Assembly (NCBI GenBank): GCA_003290165.1
Contig: QNQO01000816.1
Location: 186,001 to 250,000 of the forward strand
Length of the DNA: 64,000 nucleotides
DNA from: Berberis thunbergii
Taxonomy: Eukaryota; Streptophyta; Magnoliopsida; Ranunculales; Berberidaceae
Direction: 5' to 3'
Both the position numbers and the translations under genes were made by a program. How positions within the stretch are numbered: the stretch's first letter is position 1; each line of letters starts with the position of its first letter. Positions 46,925 through 58,374 of the stretch are shown piece after piece. The notes below the pieces were generated by a model. It searched no databases. It was given only the letters and a program-made list of their open reading frames with translations, and was not told the DNA's origin.

Positions 46925-49416
46925 TTGAATCAACTTTCCGATGAACTGTTTGCTAAGGGTCGCAAGTTCTTTGAGGAGAGACCACTTTTTGAGTCAAGTC
47001 TGGAAGTCCTTCGTGAAACATATGGGATTTTTGATGATCTGGTGCCCTTCACTCTGGGTGCCGATCTGATGCTATTGTCCTTTCCAGAGGAGTTCATCTG
47101 TCTTCACCGAGATATGTTTCAATCGAGCATCCACTTTCCTGTTATCAAGGAAATTTGGGAGTTTCTAGTGCCCGATCAACTGGTGTCGAATAGGTATAGG
47201 ACTGTGATCGCCATTCTGATTAGGGCGAAGGACGCTGGTGTCTGAGTATTTTCATGGGCGATCCAACTACTTACTTCCCTCGAATAAACGAGCACGTTGT
47301 GTGCATGCTGACATCGTCGAACTACTTTGGCAATCTGCTTGACAATTTCAAGTTCTGGCAGAAATATTGTTTCATGGCCTCCGGAGACTCGAAGTATTTT
47401 GTGCTTGTTGGTCGTCCGGTCGAGCTGAAATTCAGGCAATTGATTAAGTTCAATTTTGTTTCTGATATTGTTTGTGTTAAATTGATATCAAATTGACCTT
47501 TCTGCTTTTCGTAAGAAAATTCCCAACTTCATCTATTTCTGCTAAGGATATAATGGCTCTGGATGCGTTTCGTGACATGCCTCGTCTGCGGATAAAGGAT
47601 GTTAAGTCTTCCAATATAAGCGCAGCGGGCTGTGAGCTCATTGGCATGAGGCTCCCACCTTTTTTAGGGTTCTGAAGTCAAAGCCTGAAGGCGTATCTTC
47701 TTCGAAGAAAAGGAAGCTCCCGAAGATTAAGATTTTAAGCCCTTCAAGGAAGGCAGAAATAAATGAGGCGCTTCCTTCTCATGCTCATCAGAAGAGGCCT
47801 CATGCTATGTCTAGGCACGTTCGTGGGCGTTCAGTTTCATCCGAGGGAAGTGAAGTTGTCGAGCAAGTTCTTGATTCATCAGTTAGGGTAGAGACTGTTG
47901 TGTCCAAGGGGCATGATGCTTGGGCAATGGTTCATATTTCCCTTCCTGACTTGGAGAGGGAATATCTGCAAATGGTGGGGTTTAAGATGTAACGAAGCTG
48001 AGTACAGAGGTTCTGAACAAAACGCTGTTGCAGGCGTGCATGGAAGCTTCGTCTAGTGCAGGATTGGGTCTTCCATTTTCATTAAAAGATTTTGAGTACC
48101 GCCCCTCTTTGAATCGCAACTCTGCTAGGTCTGCTGAAGAGTCATTTGACCATCGTCCTTATGGCAAAAAGTCCCCACCGATTCACCCATAATGTCATCC
48201 ATCTCACTCTTGTCCCCATATTAAGTTAACGGCAAATTCGAGGAATAACTCATTCCCTTATTCACGGTCAACTAATTATGAATCGGCTCATGAAAAAGAG
48301 TCGATCATTGTGGGTAAGGGGAAAGCTATGGATGAAGGCCCTGATCTAGTGATGATAGTAAAGAGTAGTGTTGAAGTGATTTCGGTCCCGAAGGACCTTC
48401 ATCCATACGCGCGAATCAGTCTGTTTGTTCCAGACGTGGTAAAGATGAGAAACCAAGTTTATCACCAAGAGGTTGACATCTCTTAAGCTTCCAGGAAGCT
48501 TCTTAGTGGTTGGAATGACTGGCTGGTGATTTGTGCTTCGAGCCAGAAATAGAGGCATTGGGAGAACATATGGATAAAAGACAGAAACATCTCGTATTGG
48601 GATGTCACACCTGAATCAAGTGGTCGTTGTTGGGGCTGAAGTCAAGTCTTTGCAAATATGCAAAAGTCATATTCTGACGCTCTCTACGAGATTGAATCTC
48701 TGAGGAAGCAACTCGAAGCTCACTCAGGTGCTGGAATGGAGTCCTGGTGCACAAGTTCAAAGGCTCAGAGGATTCGCTTGGAAATGCTTGAGTCTGACCT
48801 GGCGGGGTCAGTATCTGTGAGGGATCGATTCGAAAATGAATTGAACCTTGTCCGTAATGACTTACAATTTGTCCAGGAGACTATGGTCAGAGTACAGGCT
48901 AAAATGTAGGCTCTGAACGCCAAGAAAGCTAACAAAGAGTTCAAATGGACTGTCTGATGTCAGCAGTTGGAGGCTGATGCTGATTTTTATGCTAAGAGTG
49001 TGTGAACCGTGGAAGAGCAGCTTCTTTTGGCACAGAATGAACTAAGTATTATTAATGATAAGCTAGGTGCGAAGCAGTCCAAGACTGACATGTTGTCGGG
49101 CAAGCTAGAGCTGGAATTTGCTAAATCAAGGGTGCGTGAGGAGAAGTTTCTTAAGGCCTAGGGCACGTTTGAGTTCAGCAAGGTCGTGCATGGAAGGCTT
49201 GAGCTATTGCAGCTTATGAAGGAGGAACATCCCGATTGGGATCTCTCCGATTATGAAAAGGCGGCACATGCGGAATTTGGGGTGACCTCAAATCCATCAG
49301 AAGAAGAAGGTGACCTTAACGAGGGTGATCGAGAAGCGGCTAGTACAAATGTGTCTTCTACTTCTTTTCATGTTAACTTCGACTTTGTTGTATCTGACTT
49401 TCCTAGTGAGGAATGA
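46925..49416 (+). pseudogene. Antisense gene of E8: transposon-protein domain plus coiled coil
   Basis: The best preserved antisense gene here. 46925-47245 begins MNQLSDELFAKGRKFFEERP and holds FPEEFICLHRDMFQSSIHFP, the start of the 'putative gypsy-type transposon' domain. 47245-47490 continues it in another frame (FWQKYCFMASGD). 47690-48000 is basic (SSKKRKLPKIK, a nuclear-signal-like stretch). About 48300-48480 has ISLFVPDVVKMRNQVYHQ, 48658-48909 and on is coiled coil, and 49186-49416 is the acidic C-terminus with VHGRLELLQLMKEEHPDWDL. Frame changes may be introns or mutations; a few stops inside argue for decay. A TATA box lies upstream and an AT-rich end downstream ('gtaaatgaataacatt'). 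The product's role is unknown. Confidence 0.6.
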
Positions 49417-49739
49417 ACTTTTTATTTTTTGTCTTGTAAATGAATAACATTCAGTACTTGTACATTTTCATTTACTTTCTCTGCTAGCTTTATCTGTTTT
49501 GTCTTATCGCGACATTAGTTGTCAGACGAGAGGCACTACTAGCTCAGGAAGTTGTATGATTGATTTGCTGGTGAGAGTTTTTACTGCTTATGTTGCGATA
49601 GTTCGTCCAATTCTTGTCGAAATCCTTTTAGAAATTAGGGCGTGTAATTCACCTTTTCCCTGGCGGCTTGGTTATATATCGAACCAGTAGTTGTTCTTGC
49701 TATTGTAAGCAAACTAGTCAGATTGTGGTCCTAGCACGT

Positions 49740-50705
49740 GCACCGTCATAGATGATCGGACAATAGTCTTCGCGAGTCCTCCGAGTTGAGCTTCCAGAGC
49801 TCTAACCAGACTTTCGACCCGTCTTTACCTGTTATTGGCGGAATACGCTTAGTTGGACCAGAGGTTGTTATCGCCATTTATAACTAACTAAACCAGGGTA
49901 AGGTTTGGTGACCATCATTTGTGGTTGAACGGTAGTCTCTGGCAAGTCATCGTGGTCAAGCGTTGATGGCACTGACTAAACTCCCACTTCCAACCCATCG
50001 TCGTCAGTTGGGCTAACTAAACTTTGGTAGGGTTTGGCGATCATTGTCTGTAGTTGGCCAATGATCCCTAGCAAGCCATCACGGTCAGGTGTCATAGCAC
50101 AGACTAAGCTCTCACTTTCTAAGCTATTGAAATCCGCACACATCGAACTAGGGTTAGGGTAGACAAGAAGCCACCGTCATCAATGGCCACTGACTAAGCT
50201 TTGGTCGGGTTAGGCGATCATCATCAACGTAAGAGCAGTGATCCTGGCAAGCAATCTTAATCAGGTATAGAGAGCACTAGCTAGACTCCCATTTTCTAAG
50301 CCGTCAGAATATGTTATTGGCGGACTAGGTTTCTAACGGACCAGAAGCTAGTTATCAATCGTCACAGACTAAGCTTTGGTCGGATTTGGTTACTATTGTT
50401 CATGTTTGGAAAATGATCCCTCGCAAGCCGTCTCAATCAGGCATCAGTGCCACTTTCTAAATCGTTTGCATCGGTTAAACAGAATGAGCGTTACAGCGGA
50501 TCAGAAGCTATCGTCATAGGTCAAAATCGACTAAGCTTTGGTTAAGTTCGGTGACCATTATCTATAGTTGGACAATGGTCCCTGGCAAGCGATCGCGATC
50601 AGGTGTTACAAACCCTGACTAAGCTCCAACTTTCTAACCCATCATCGTTCACTTTTAGCGTGCTCCAAAAGCTATTGTAATTAGTTGGAGGTGACTAAGT
50701 TTTGG
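49740..50705. repeat. Tandem array of E8, unit 160-180 bp
   Basis: About six units with 'gactaagctttggtcgg', 'ggcgatcattgtctgtagttgg' and 'caatgatccctggcaagcc'. 'actaa(g/a)cttt' words lie at 50015, 50193, 50368, 50530 and 50694. The unit is related to the E4/E6 unit but clearly diverged. 49417-49739 is the trailer of the antisense gene. Confidence 0.85.
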
Positions 50706-52020
50706 TCAGAATAATATTTTGGGCGTGTAAGTCTGACTTGGGTGTCCTAACTTGCTTAATTTGCCCAGTGGTCTGATTCCGGTGCCGGATTGATTGATCG
50801 GACTAATAATAAATTGACCAGCTTTAATGAACAACAGGGGAATAATAGCATGGTGGATGTCTTGATAGTGCTTTGTAGATGCGCTCCTTATTCCATGGAG
50901 GCTCAAGGATTTTGTTTTTTGTGTCTTTGTGTGTGTTGGGCCAGATTCGGCAAGGCATAAGCTTGGGCTCATTAGTTGGTGGGGCCCAAGTGGAAAAAAT
51001 CTTTGTAGATTAGCGTGCCATATGTGCGGTGTAGATTGCAAGACAGTTAAATATCAGTTACTCCCCCAACTAATGGGGTTGCGTGCATGGCCATTAATTT
51101 GATGAATGTGGACTCGTGTAGTTGCAATTGAAACCGTCATTTCCCTGTTTCTCGTACGGCATTTAATGCTGACGTTACTATTGGCTAACACTATTTCGTA
51201 TACCATATCGCCTATATATAGGCTAGTCGTTTTTTATCTCAAGCATTGTAATAAGTGTTGTAGAGCAAGTTGACCAGATGCATCATACCAGAGAATATGT
51301 TTAGGGTTTTCCAAAGGCTGATGGAAGATCTCCGTTACTGGAGTTTTCGAATGTTATGACATTTGCAACAATGAGTCTTATTAAGACCTACTGTTATGTG
51401 ATGCCACTTGATCTGGGTGTGCATCCAATTGATTCCATGAGATCTTGTAATATCTTCTTACATTGTGAAGAAGAGTTTTGGTGCTCCCACAGTCACTCGC
51501 ACCATCTAGTTTAGGAAATTATCCTCGCACCTAGTTTTGGGGAGGTCGTTCCCACTATATCTACTAGGCTTCAAGCAGGATGCCACTATCGAAATGTAGG
51601 TTGGTGGAGCGGAGCTCTGATGGATGCGACCTTAACTTCATAATACCCGAGGCACTCCTCTCTTGAGAGACATATTCATCTTCCTTCTTCTGCTCTAGTT
51701 CCAGATCCACCTCGCAGGGCAGATTGGCGGAGCAAAGGTGTTTGTATTTCGTTTCGAGGTTCATGCTGCCACTTTCAAACCATCCTTGCGAGGTGATTCA
51801 TCAGAGCAAAGAATCAAGCTCGTGTTGCAACCTTCTTCATATACTTTACTTTCATCACCTTCTCTAGATGAAAATTAGCGAAGCAAAGTCTCAACATGCA
51901 CGTTAGCAGATGCATATTTGCATCAGACTTAGATACTTGTAGTGTGTAAACTTTTGTACTAGTTGGTCAACAAGCTTTGTAATAACTTTCATTGCAATCA
52001 ATTAAATCTGTTTTATTTCT
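50706..52020 (-). mobile_element. E9: LTR end, polypurine tract and antisense leader of another Tat-like element
   Basis: An LTR end at 51056 (ATATCA) is followed by a minus-strand polypurine tract (51057-51078, 'gttactcccccaactaatgggg'), then 'ggttgcgtgcatgg', a TATA box at 51213 and a leader shared with E2 (12087-12900). On the plus strand it ends with 'ttgcaatcaattaaat' near 51990, like a polyadenylation region. It replaces the RT-RNase H-integrase part of E8. Short frames only. Confidence 0.5.
51213..51220 (+). promoter_or_regulatory. TATA box of E9 antisense promoter
   Basis: 'cgcctatatataggc', 157 bp after the LTR end at 51056. Confidence 0.55.
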
Positions 52021-52218
52021 TGAATATGTCTCGTGCAAAAATTTCTTTTAAACTGAAAATGAAAAACATAAAACAAAAACGAAATCAAAACAACAAAATA
52101 ATTTGACACCGAGCAGGGAATAAGCTAACCCGACCCTAAAGGATGCGCGTATGGTCCTGTCTCAGATTGCGTAGTCCTTCTAGAGAAGTTTCTTGTTTTT
52201 CCAAAACTAGCGAAGTTA

Positions 52219-53000
52219 CTAAAGAGTGGACTTCTTGTTGGCGGGCAATTCCTTGTTGATTATCAGCTCTTGGAGTAGGCGTTTGTTTGCTAAAATGTTG
52301 TTACTTAGCTTTATATTGGTCAGGACTGTTGTTACTGCGCTTGGGTTGTCGGGGAGTTCTCTATGTCCACGCAGATCAATTATCCCCCTTTGTCTAGGCC
52401 TAGTGCTTGATATGTCTATTTTGCGGGCCCGAGTTGTAATTGATAGCAATTTGGCTATTTCAAGGCTGTATAATGGCAATTTCTTGCTACAGGTTGATCT
52501 TCTCGGATAGTTCCTTGAGTCTGGTTGGTTGTGTATTTGATGCATTGGTGCAGAGTGGAAACTATTGCCTCCATATGATGAATCTAAGGCCTTTCCAGAA
52601 TAATGTTGCAGGTTGTCGGAGCGTCAACTACCATAAATTCTTGGATAAAGTACTTCCGCAATTGTGGTTCTCCTGCCACCACCATTAGATTGATCTTTCT
52701 GATAGAGAAGCATTTATATCCACTAAATCCGACCATGGGGTGAGTAAAGGGGATTAAGTTTTTTTTCTAGAGTTACATGTTACGAAATGCGCTGAGAAAC
52801 AGAACATTGATTGAACTTCCTGTATCCACCAAGGCTTTTTTCACCTCCCATTTCACAATGAAGACTGAGATGACCAAGGCGTCATTGTGAGGAGAATGTA
52901 CACCCTGGACTCGTGCATATTGCACTTGTTGGTCCTTGCACTAAGGTGGTGTTCGCATCTCGATCAGCGTCCTCTTGCGGGACCTGTTGACCGACCCCAT
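52219..53000 (-). pseudogene. Aspartic protease region of E8
   Basis: Near 52790-52850 the minus strand reads ALVDTGSSINVLFLSAF, with the DTGS active site. It is followed by PMVGFSGYKC, then FIQEFMVVDAPTTCNIILE and RP near 52600-52720, and by GTIREDQPVARNC near 52480-52500, the usual Tat protease end. Stops occur between the blocks (for example after RP). The part to 52219 is the linker to RT, after which homology ends. Upstream (53000-53070) is the Gag-protease linker cut by the TRIM. Confidence 0.75.
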
Positions 53001-53070
53001 GAAGGACACAAATGAAGCCAGGGGCTTTTTTCAATCTCATTAACAACGCCTTCCCTTTCCATTGTCTGGT

Positions 53071-53629
53071 TGTCACGACCTGATCCACAGAGTACGGCTT
53101 TAAAATGCGTAGTACTTTGTAGATCCAACCTCATACATATATAGCACATCGCCTTCCTTCACCTAGGCGATGTGGGACTATAATCTCCCTTTGGTAGCTC
53201 ACGTAACCCCTCTTGGGATCCCCAGACCTATTAAACTTCGCCATCACGGGCCTCTTCCGCACCCTCCCTCTCAGGTTCGCCCACACAAGGGTATCACATT
53301 CCACCCCCCTAAGGGAGCCCAACGTCCTCGTTGGCACACTTCTGACTGGGTTCGGCTCTGATACCATTCTGTCACGACCCAATCCATAAGGTACTATATT
53401 GTCTGCTTTGGGCTCAAGGCCCGAACGACCTTAAAACGCATAGTACTTTGTAGATCCAACCTCATACACATATATCGCATCCCCTTCCCTCACCTAGGCG
53501 ATGAGGGACTATAATCTCCCTTCGGTAGCTCGTCCAACCCCTATTGGGATCCACGGGCCTATTGGGCTTCGCCATCACGAGTCTCATTCACACCCTCCTT
53601 CTCAGGTCTGCCCACATAAGAGTGTCACA
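53071..53629 (-). mobile_element. Complete TRIM element (TRIM1)
   Basis: 559 bp, flanked by the perfect 5-bp duplication CTGGT (53066-53070, 53630-53634). LTRs are 53370-53629 (260 bp) and 53071-53298 (228 bp, with one deletion of about 32 bp); both run TGT..ACA. The 71-bp interior has a primer binding site, TGGTATCAGAGCC on the minus strand (53354-53366), complementary to initiator tRNA-Met, and a polypurine tract, AGGGGGGTGGAA, next to the 3' LTR. No coding capacity, as in all TRIMs; it depends on proteins from other elements. Inserted into E8 between gag and protease. Confidence 0.92.
53136..53179 (-). promoter_or_regulatory. USE plus TATA promoter in TRIM1 LTR
   Basis: On the minus strand AGTCCCACATCG (53168-53179) exactly matches the plant snRNA upstream element RTCCCACATCG, and TATATATG (53136-53143) follows with 24 bases between. 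Centres are about 33 bp apart. The arrangement recurs in the other LTR copies. Confidence 0.6.
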
Positions 53630-53639
53630 CTGGTCCTAC

Positions 53640-54960
53640 CTTATGTTCGAGCTTAGGAACTCCTTGAACTTGCCTTTCCTGATCCAGTACTCGACTTTTC
53701 CTCTGAGGTTTCTACAATTCTCAGTATCGTGTCTGCCTTCCTTATGGTAGGCGCAATATTTGTTGTTGTCATGTCAACCGGGGTCTTCTCGCTGCTTGGG
53801 GAGCCACTTCATTTTTTCCAATTCTTGATGGAGTTGAGGATGTCGGACAAACTGGAGTTGAGAGGGGATTCTAATTTGGACCCGACATAATTGGAGGGCT
53901 TGTCCTGCCTTATGCAGTCGTAGTCGGTCTTACTGTCATTGTGCTTCCTCTTATTCCCATCGTCGTCCTCCTATTTCTTCCCATCTTTCTTGTCCCTGGG
54001 GACAGAGGGTTTCCTGTTGGATTCCGCCTCCTTTTTAGAAGTCAACATCTCGTCTAGAGTGATATATCTCTGGGCATCCATTAGCAGGTCTACCATATCG
54101 GTTGGGGGGTTTAGAGTAAGGAAATCATAGAACTTGCCTCTCCTCAGACCCAAGGTGAAAGTTGTGACGGCAGTGTCATCACTACAGATGTCGATGAGAG
54201 TCAACTCATCATTGAAGTGCGTGACATATTCCCTCAACATCTCATTCTTCTTCTTAGGGTCAGCAAATAGTGCGGGCCCTTTCTGATTCATTGGTTGCCC
54301 ACAAAGCGAGCGAGGAACGTCGTCGCCAATGTCAAGGGAGGCTGTGGAACCAGGTCAGCATTGACTTCTTCAGGTTGGTAGGGAATTATTGGACCCTTCC
54401 TTGCGTCCCATTATATGTTGGAAGTGGTGCAAGTGATCGGACGGGTCTCTCGTCCAATCGCAAACTACAGCTTTCGCGGAGTGAACTTCTTCATCATCAA
54501 TTCTTCCATGATATGATCCATGAATGGATGGACAGTTAGATTGAACAATATGTCTGGATTTGTGGCCGCTTTTCATATGGGGTTTTGTGAGACATGTCTG
54601 TCGGCTTTGGACACTGGGTCTTTGTTGGCCGCTCCTTCGCCTCTGTTCCACTAGGAAGCTGCAGGGGCAACACGGCTCTCCTAAATGTGTTCTCTGGAAC
54701 CTTCAAGGGACTAGGCTCTTTGCTGCTCACGGTCTCTTCCTGCCGGTAGATGATTCTACTGACTGAGTATCTCTACCGTTTATGTGATTTGTTGCATCTG
54801 GGCTGACAGTAGATCCACCCATGGGTCCGTCGTGGCTACCACTGGCGAGGGTTTGAGAGGGTTCCTCCCAGAGTGGTGGCGGCACCGGAGCTGGCGGCGC
54901 TCTACTAGTTGGAGCGTTCGAGGGTTAAGCAATGTCTTTGTTGTTGCGAGACCTTGTTGT
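53640..54960 (-). pseudogene. Gag of E8
   Basis: Minus-strand blocks: 54390-54450 (DPSDHLHHFQHIMG, start of the Gag domain), 53971-54291, an intact 106-residue piece (LREYVTHFNDELTLIDICSDD, YITLDEMLTSKKE), and near 53650-53770 the tail KYCAYHKEGRHDTENCRNL with the C-H-H-C pattern typical of Tat Gag. Frames change between the blocks, and the N-terminal part to 54960 is only loosely conserved. Gag packages element RNA; this copy is broken. Confidence 0.75.
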
Positions 54961-55023
54961 CAACATCTTTCTAGCTCTCAAGGAAAGGTGGTACTACTGT
55001 TTCCTTTGAGGAACTTTGTCATT

Positions 55024-55040
55024 TCCCACGGATGACGCCA
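55024..55040 (-). promoter_or_regulatory. Primer binding site of E8
   Basis: The minus strand reads TGGCGTCATCCGTGGGA, close to the TGGCGCCGTCTGTGGGA type of Tat elements, seven bases after the 5' LTR. Confidence 0.7.
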
Positions 55041-55046
55041 AACTAA

Positions 55047-55720
55047 TGTAGTCGATTCATACTCTCATTCCTGGCCTTAACCTAGACATACACAGGGAAC
55101 TCACGTGAGCCAAAGACCACAGTGTGGCGAGCGATGACACTCTGATGCTTAAGTTAGATAAGGCTCGGGAGAGGCTTAAAACTATGAATTGGGTTTATGT
55201 AGCGTACCTTTGTTCATTGACCTTATCTCTTACTTATAGTATGAGAGTCTTTATTCGGCTAGGCCTTTGGTGGTGTAGTTTAGGGAAATAGATCTTGCTA
55301 AAGATCATTTCCTAGTTGAGAGTTGTCCATGTAGAGAAGTTTCCTTATACAATTGTGCTCCTAGATCTGTGGAGAGGTTTCTCTTTCGGAGTGTTGTCCA
55401 TGCAAGAAAGTTTTCATGCCTGACTTATACTCCAGTATTTGTATCCTAGTCGGAACCAATGTATTTTTGGCCTGCATGTCTTGGGTCAATCCCTCAGATA
55501 TTTTCCTTATAGGGCTTACGAGTATTTGGCTTGACCGCGTGACGTGTGGGCTTAGTAGCGTGTTGCAATTTGGGTCGACCTTTGGATCCTGCCAATAGTA
55601 GGCTGAGTGTTGTCTGGGCCTTGCTGGATTGAGCGTGCAATCAGGCATGCTTTGTTCTGTTGACGAGATTATCATGACATGCATACGGTGCTGATCAGAA
55701 GACGATATATATATATATCA
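55047..55720 (-). repeat. 5' LTR of E8
   Basis: 674 bp from TGTAGTCG to ATATATCA. Matches 45949-46639. Its right end carries an (AT)n run where the other copy has 'ggtttgatgtatc'. Confidence 0.85.
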
Positions 55721-55998
55721 TTTTGTGTTGGGTTAGTCAAATATAAGACAACAAAGCTTCAAGCTAATTAGGCCTAACCCAACCTAGTTTATTATAGGGT
55801 CCAACTTTTTATCGAAGCATATACTTGTTAAATTTACCTCTCAGATGATATGGGATAAAACATCTTAAACTCACATATAAAATAATGCAAATCTTGGTGT
55901 TTTATAGAAATATAAACCTTTTAATGTTGTTTTTTAGAGGATGTGGGACAAAACTAATTTTTAGACTATCACTCGCTTCAATGTTTAAGTTAACGTTA
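55721..55998. other. Spacer without recognised content
   Basis: AT-rich, with a small inverted pair 'gttgggttagtc / gcctaacccaac' at 55727-55785. No gene. Confidence 0.4.
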
Positions 55999-56651
55999 TG
56001 TGATGACCCGATTCACATGGTACAATATTGTCCACTTTGGTCTCAATGCCCGCACGGCTTTAAAACGTGTTGTACCAAGGGAATCCAACCTCGCACATAT
56101 ATAGCACATCTCATTCCCTCACCCTGACGATGTGGGACTATAATCTCAAGGTAATCTACCAGCTTCTAAGTCCGCCCGCACAAGGAAGCCTACTAGCATC
56201 TGAGCCCGCCCACACATAGAGATGCCAGCCTCAGAGCCCGCCCACAAAGTAGCTCGTCAGCCTTAGATCTTGCCCACACATGGTTGTTACAATCCACTCC
56301 CTTAGGGCCCAATGTCCTCGTTAACACACTTTCGGCTGGATCCGGCTCTGATATAATTTTGGACCCGATCCACATGGTACAATTATTGTCTGCTTTGGAC
56401 CCAAAGCTAGCACAACTATAAAATGCGTAGTACCAAAGGGATCCAACCTCGCACATATATAACATATCTCATTCTCTCACCCAGGCGATATGGGACTATA
56501 ACCCCAAGGTTGCCTGTCAGCCTTTGAGTCAGCTTACACAAGGTAGTTTGTCAACCTCTGAGTTCGCTTACACACGGAGCTGGCAGCCTCAAAGCGCACC
56601 CACACAAGGTAGTTCATCAACCTCAAGTCCAGCTCACACAAGGTTGTTACA
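55999..56651 (-). mobile_element. Second TRIM element (TRIM2), older
   Basis: Same family as TRIM1: LTRs 55999-56291 and about 56358-56651, both ending 'ggttgttaca'. The 66-bp interior holds the polypurine tract (minus GGGCCCTAAGGGAGTGGAT) and a mutated initiator-tRNA site (ATATCAGAGCCGG). The flanks are CGTTA and CATTA, a 5-bp duplication with one mismatch. LTRs differ at many positions, and each carries extra 30-bp 'gcccgcccacac' repeats that TRIM1 lacks. USE and TATA motifs are kept near 56100-56140. Confidence 0.85.
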
Positions 56652-58148
56652 CATTACCAAGTTTATCATCAAATTATTTCATTTATTTGGAATTCACTAA
56701 AATGGCTATTATTTTGTTTTTTGTTGCCACCACCACCACCATTACATAATTACCACCATCTTAACAACCACAACCACCACCACCCTTACAACCACTAGCA
56801 CTATCATAACATAATCACAACCAACTTCACAGCCACTACCATTGTCACGTTGCTACAACCACTATAGCATTAGCATTAACTATATTCACAACCATGACTA
56901 CCAACACCCATAGAAAAATTAGTGTCACCTCCACATTCACCGCATACACCATATCATAACCACTTTCACAACCATAACCTCCAACCAAGGAATGTAATTT
57001 CGCAAAGTAATTTCTCAAAATATTTTGAAATTTCGCGAAATATTTTCTATTTTTAAGTTATTAAAATCTCTTTCGAAATCCGAAATAAGTCAAAATTTTT
57101 TGAGAAAATAAATAAAAAAATTTAATCTCCATATATTTTAGCATGCTATAATGTTTTTTAGTATCAAAAGTCTGTTATGTAAATGATTCTTATGTAATAT
57201 GTATGATACTACGAGTAGTGTGAGACTTTTTATGTAGTATTTAAGAGGTTAAAATCATTACTTATATTATTAAATTTGAAATCACAATCAAAACTTTTTA
57301 CCTTTTTGCTACACAAAACAAAATATTTCTTAAAATCAGGGGAATGAAATTAACTTGAAAAACGAAATCACAATCCTTGCCTCGAACACGTTCACCCTTA
57401 TCGTAACCACCATAAGATAATTGTCACCAACACCTTCATAGCCATAGCTGCCACCTCCACCACCGCCAACACCTTCACAAATCACAACCAATGCCACAAC
57501 CACCATAGCATAATTTTCACACAACTGCAACCCTTATGTCATAGAAATTGTCACCACGATGCCAAAACCACAACCATCTACCCTAACCACGACCACAAGC
57601 ACTACCACAACCATCACTATCATTACCACCCAACAACTACCGCCATCATCACTACCACCACTAACAACCACCACCATACGACAACTACAACCATTGCCAT
57701 CTACTCCACCACACACAACCATATCCACAATCGCCACCACAATACCAAATCCACAATCACTGCCATCATCACAACCACCATTACCAATGAGATTAAGTAA
57801 GGTTCAACAAGGAATCTTCAAGACAAATACTAAATACACAACCACTACCATAGCATAACTACCAACAACAACCACCACCATCTCAATGATACCATAAGGT
57901 CCACAACCATAACCATTGTCATCATCTCCATCATCCACAACCATATCCACATTCACCCCCACCACCACCAATGAAATATAGTAAGGTTCAACAAGGAATC
58001 GCAAGCAAAATAATAAATATAAAACCTGTCAACCACCACCATACCGCTACCACTACCATTGCCATCATATCTACCACCCACAACCACAACCACCGGCAAA
58101 TCACCTCTGACTAACGAGATAAAGTAAGGTTGGACAAGGAATTTCCTA
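56652..58148. repeat. ACC-rich microsatellite and minisatellite
   Basis: Degenerate 'accaccacc', 'cacaaccac' and 'ccatcatc' runs. A larger unit with 'gagattaagtaaggttcaacaaggaat' starts near 57787, 57971 and 58116. Long frames on both strands (for example 57559-57858, rich in T and P) come from the repeat and are not genes. It is split by the MITE at 56986-57379. Confidence 0.85.
56986..57379. mobile_element. hAT-type MITE
   Basis: 394 bp. Inverted ends are CAAGGAATGTAATTTCG and CAAGGATTGTGATTTCG. Flanks are CCTCCAAC (56978-56985) and CCTCGAAC (57380-57387), an 8-bp duplication with one mismatch. AT-rich inside, no frame. Confidence 0.75.
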
Positions 58149-58366
58149 GGGTTTGTTTGGTTGCACGGAAAATAGACATGGAAATTGAAACCGTCTTGAA
58201 TTTGATTCTGAGGCCTCTCCTTCAAAATTGGATTCCCATGAGTAGTGGGAAGATAGTCTTATGAATAATCGATTTCCTATAAGTAAATAAACAGCCAAAC
58301 AATGAAAATCTGCATAAAGGGAAAAAGAATATATTTTCTAAAGAAAATGGCTACCAAACAAACCCC
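58149..58366. mobile_element. Small inverted-repeat element (MITE)
   Basis: Left end GGGTTTGTTTGGTTGC, right end (read inward) GGGGTTTGTTTGGTAGCC. The ends resemble those of the 3.3-kb element at 36231-39577. About 218 bp, no coding capacity; target duplication unclear. Confidence 0.55.
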
Positions 58367-58374
58367 TCCCTAGT

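Larger units (their letters stand above)
45949..55720 (-). mobile_element. Tat-type element E8 with both LTRs, RT and integrase missing
   Basis: In its own direction: 5' LTR (55720-55047), primer binding site, gag (about 54960-53640), TRIM insertion, protease (53000-52440), foreign Tat fragment E9 (52020-50706), tandem array (50705-49740), antisense gene region (49416-46925), polypurine tract, 3' LTR (46639-45949). RT, RNase H and integrase are absent. The LTRs have diverged clearly, so E8 is old. No matching target duplication was found. Confidence 0.8.

Noticed and set aside
57559..57858. Threonine- and proline-rich open frame and its opposite valine- and glycine-rich frame
   Set aside because: Both come from the degenerate ACC microsatellite.
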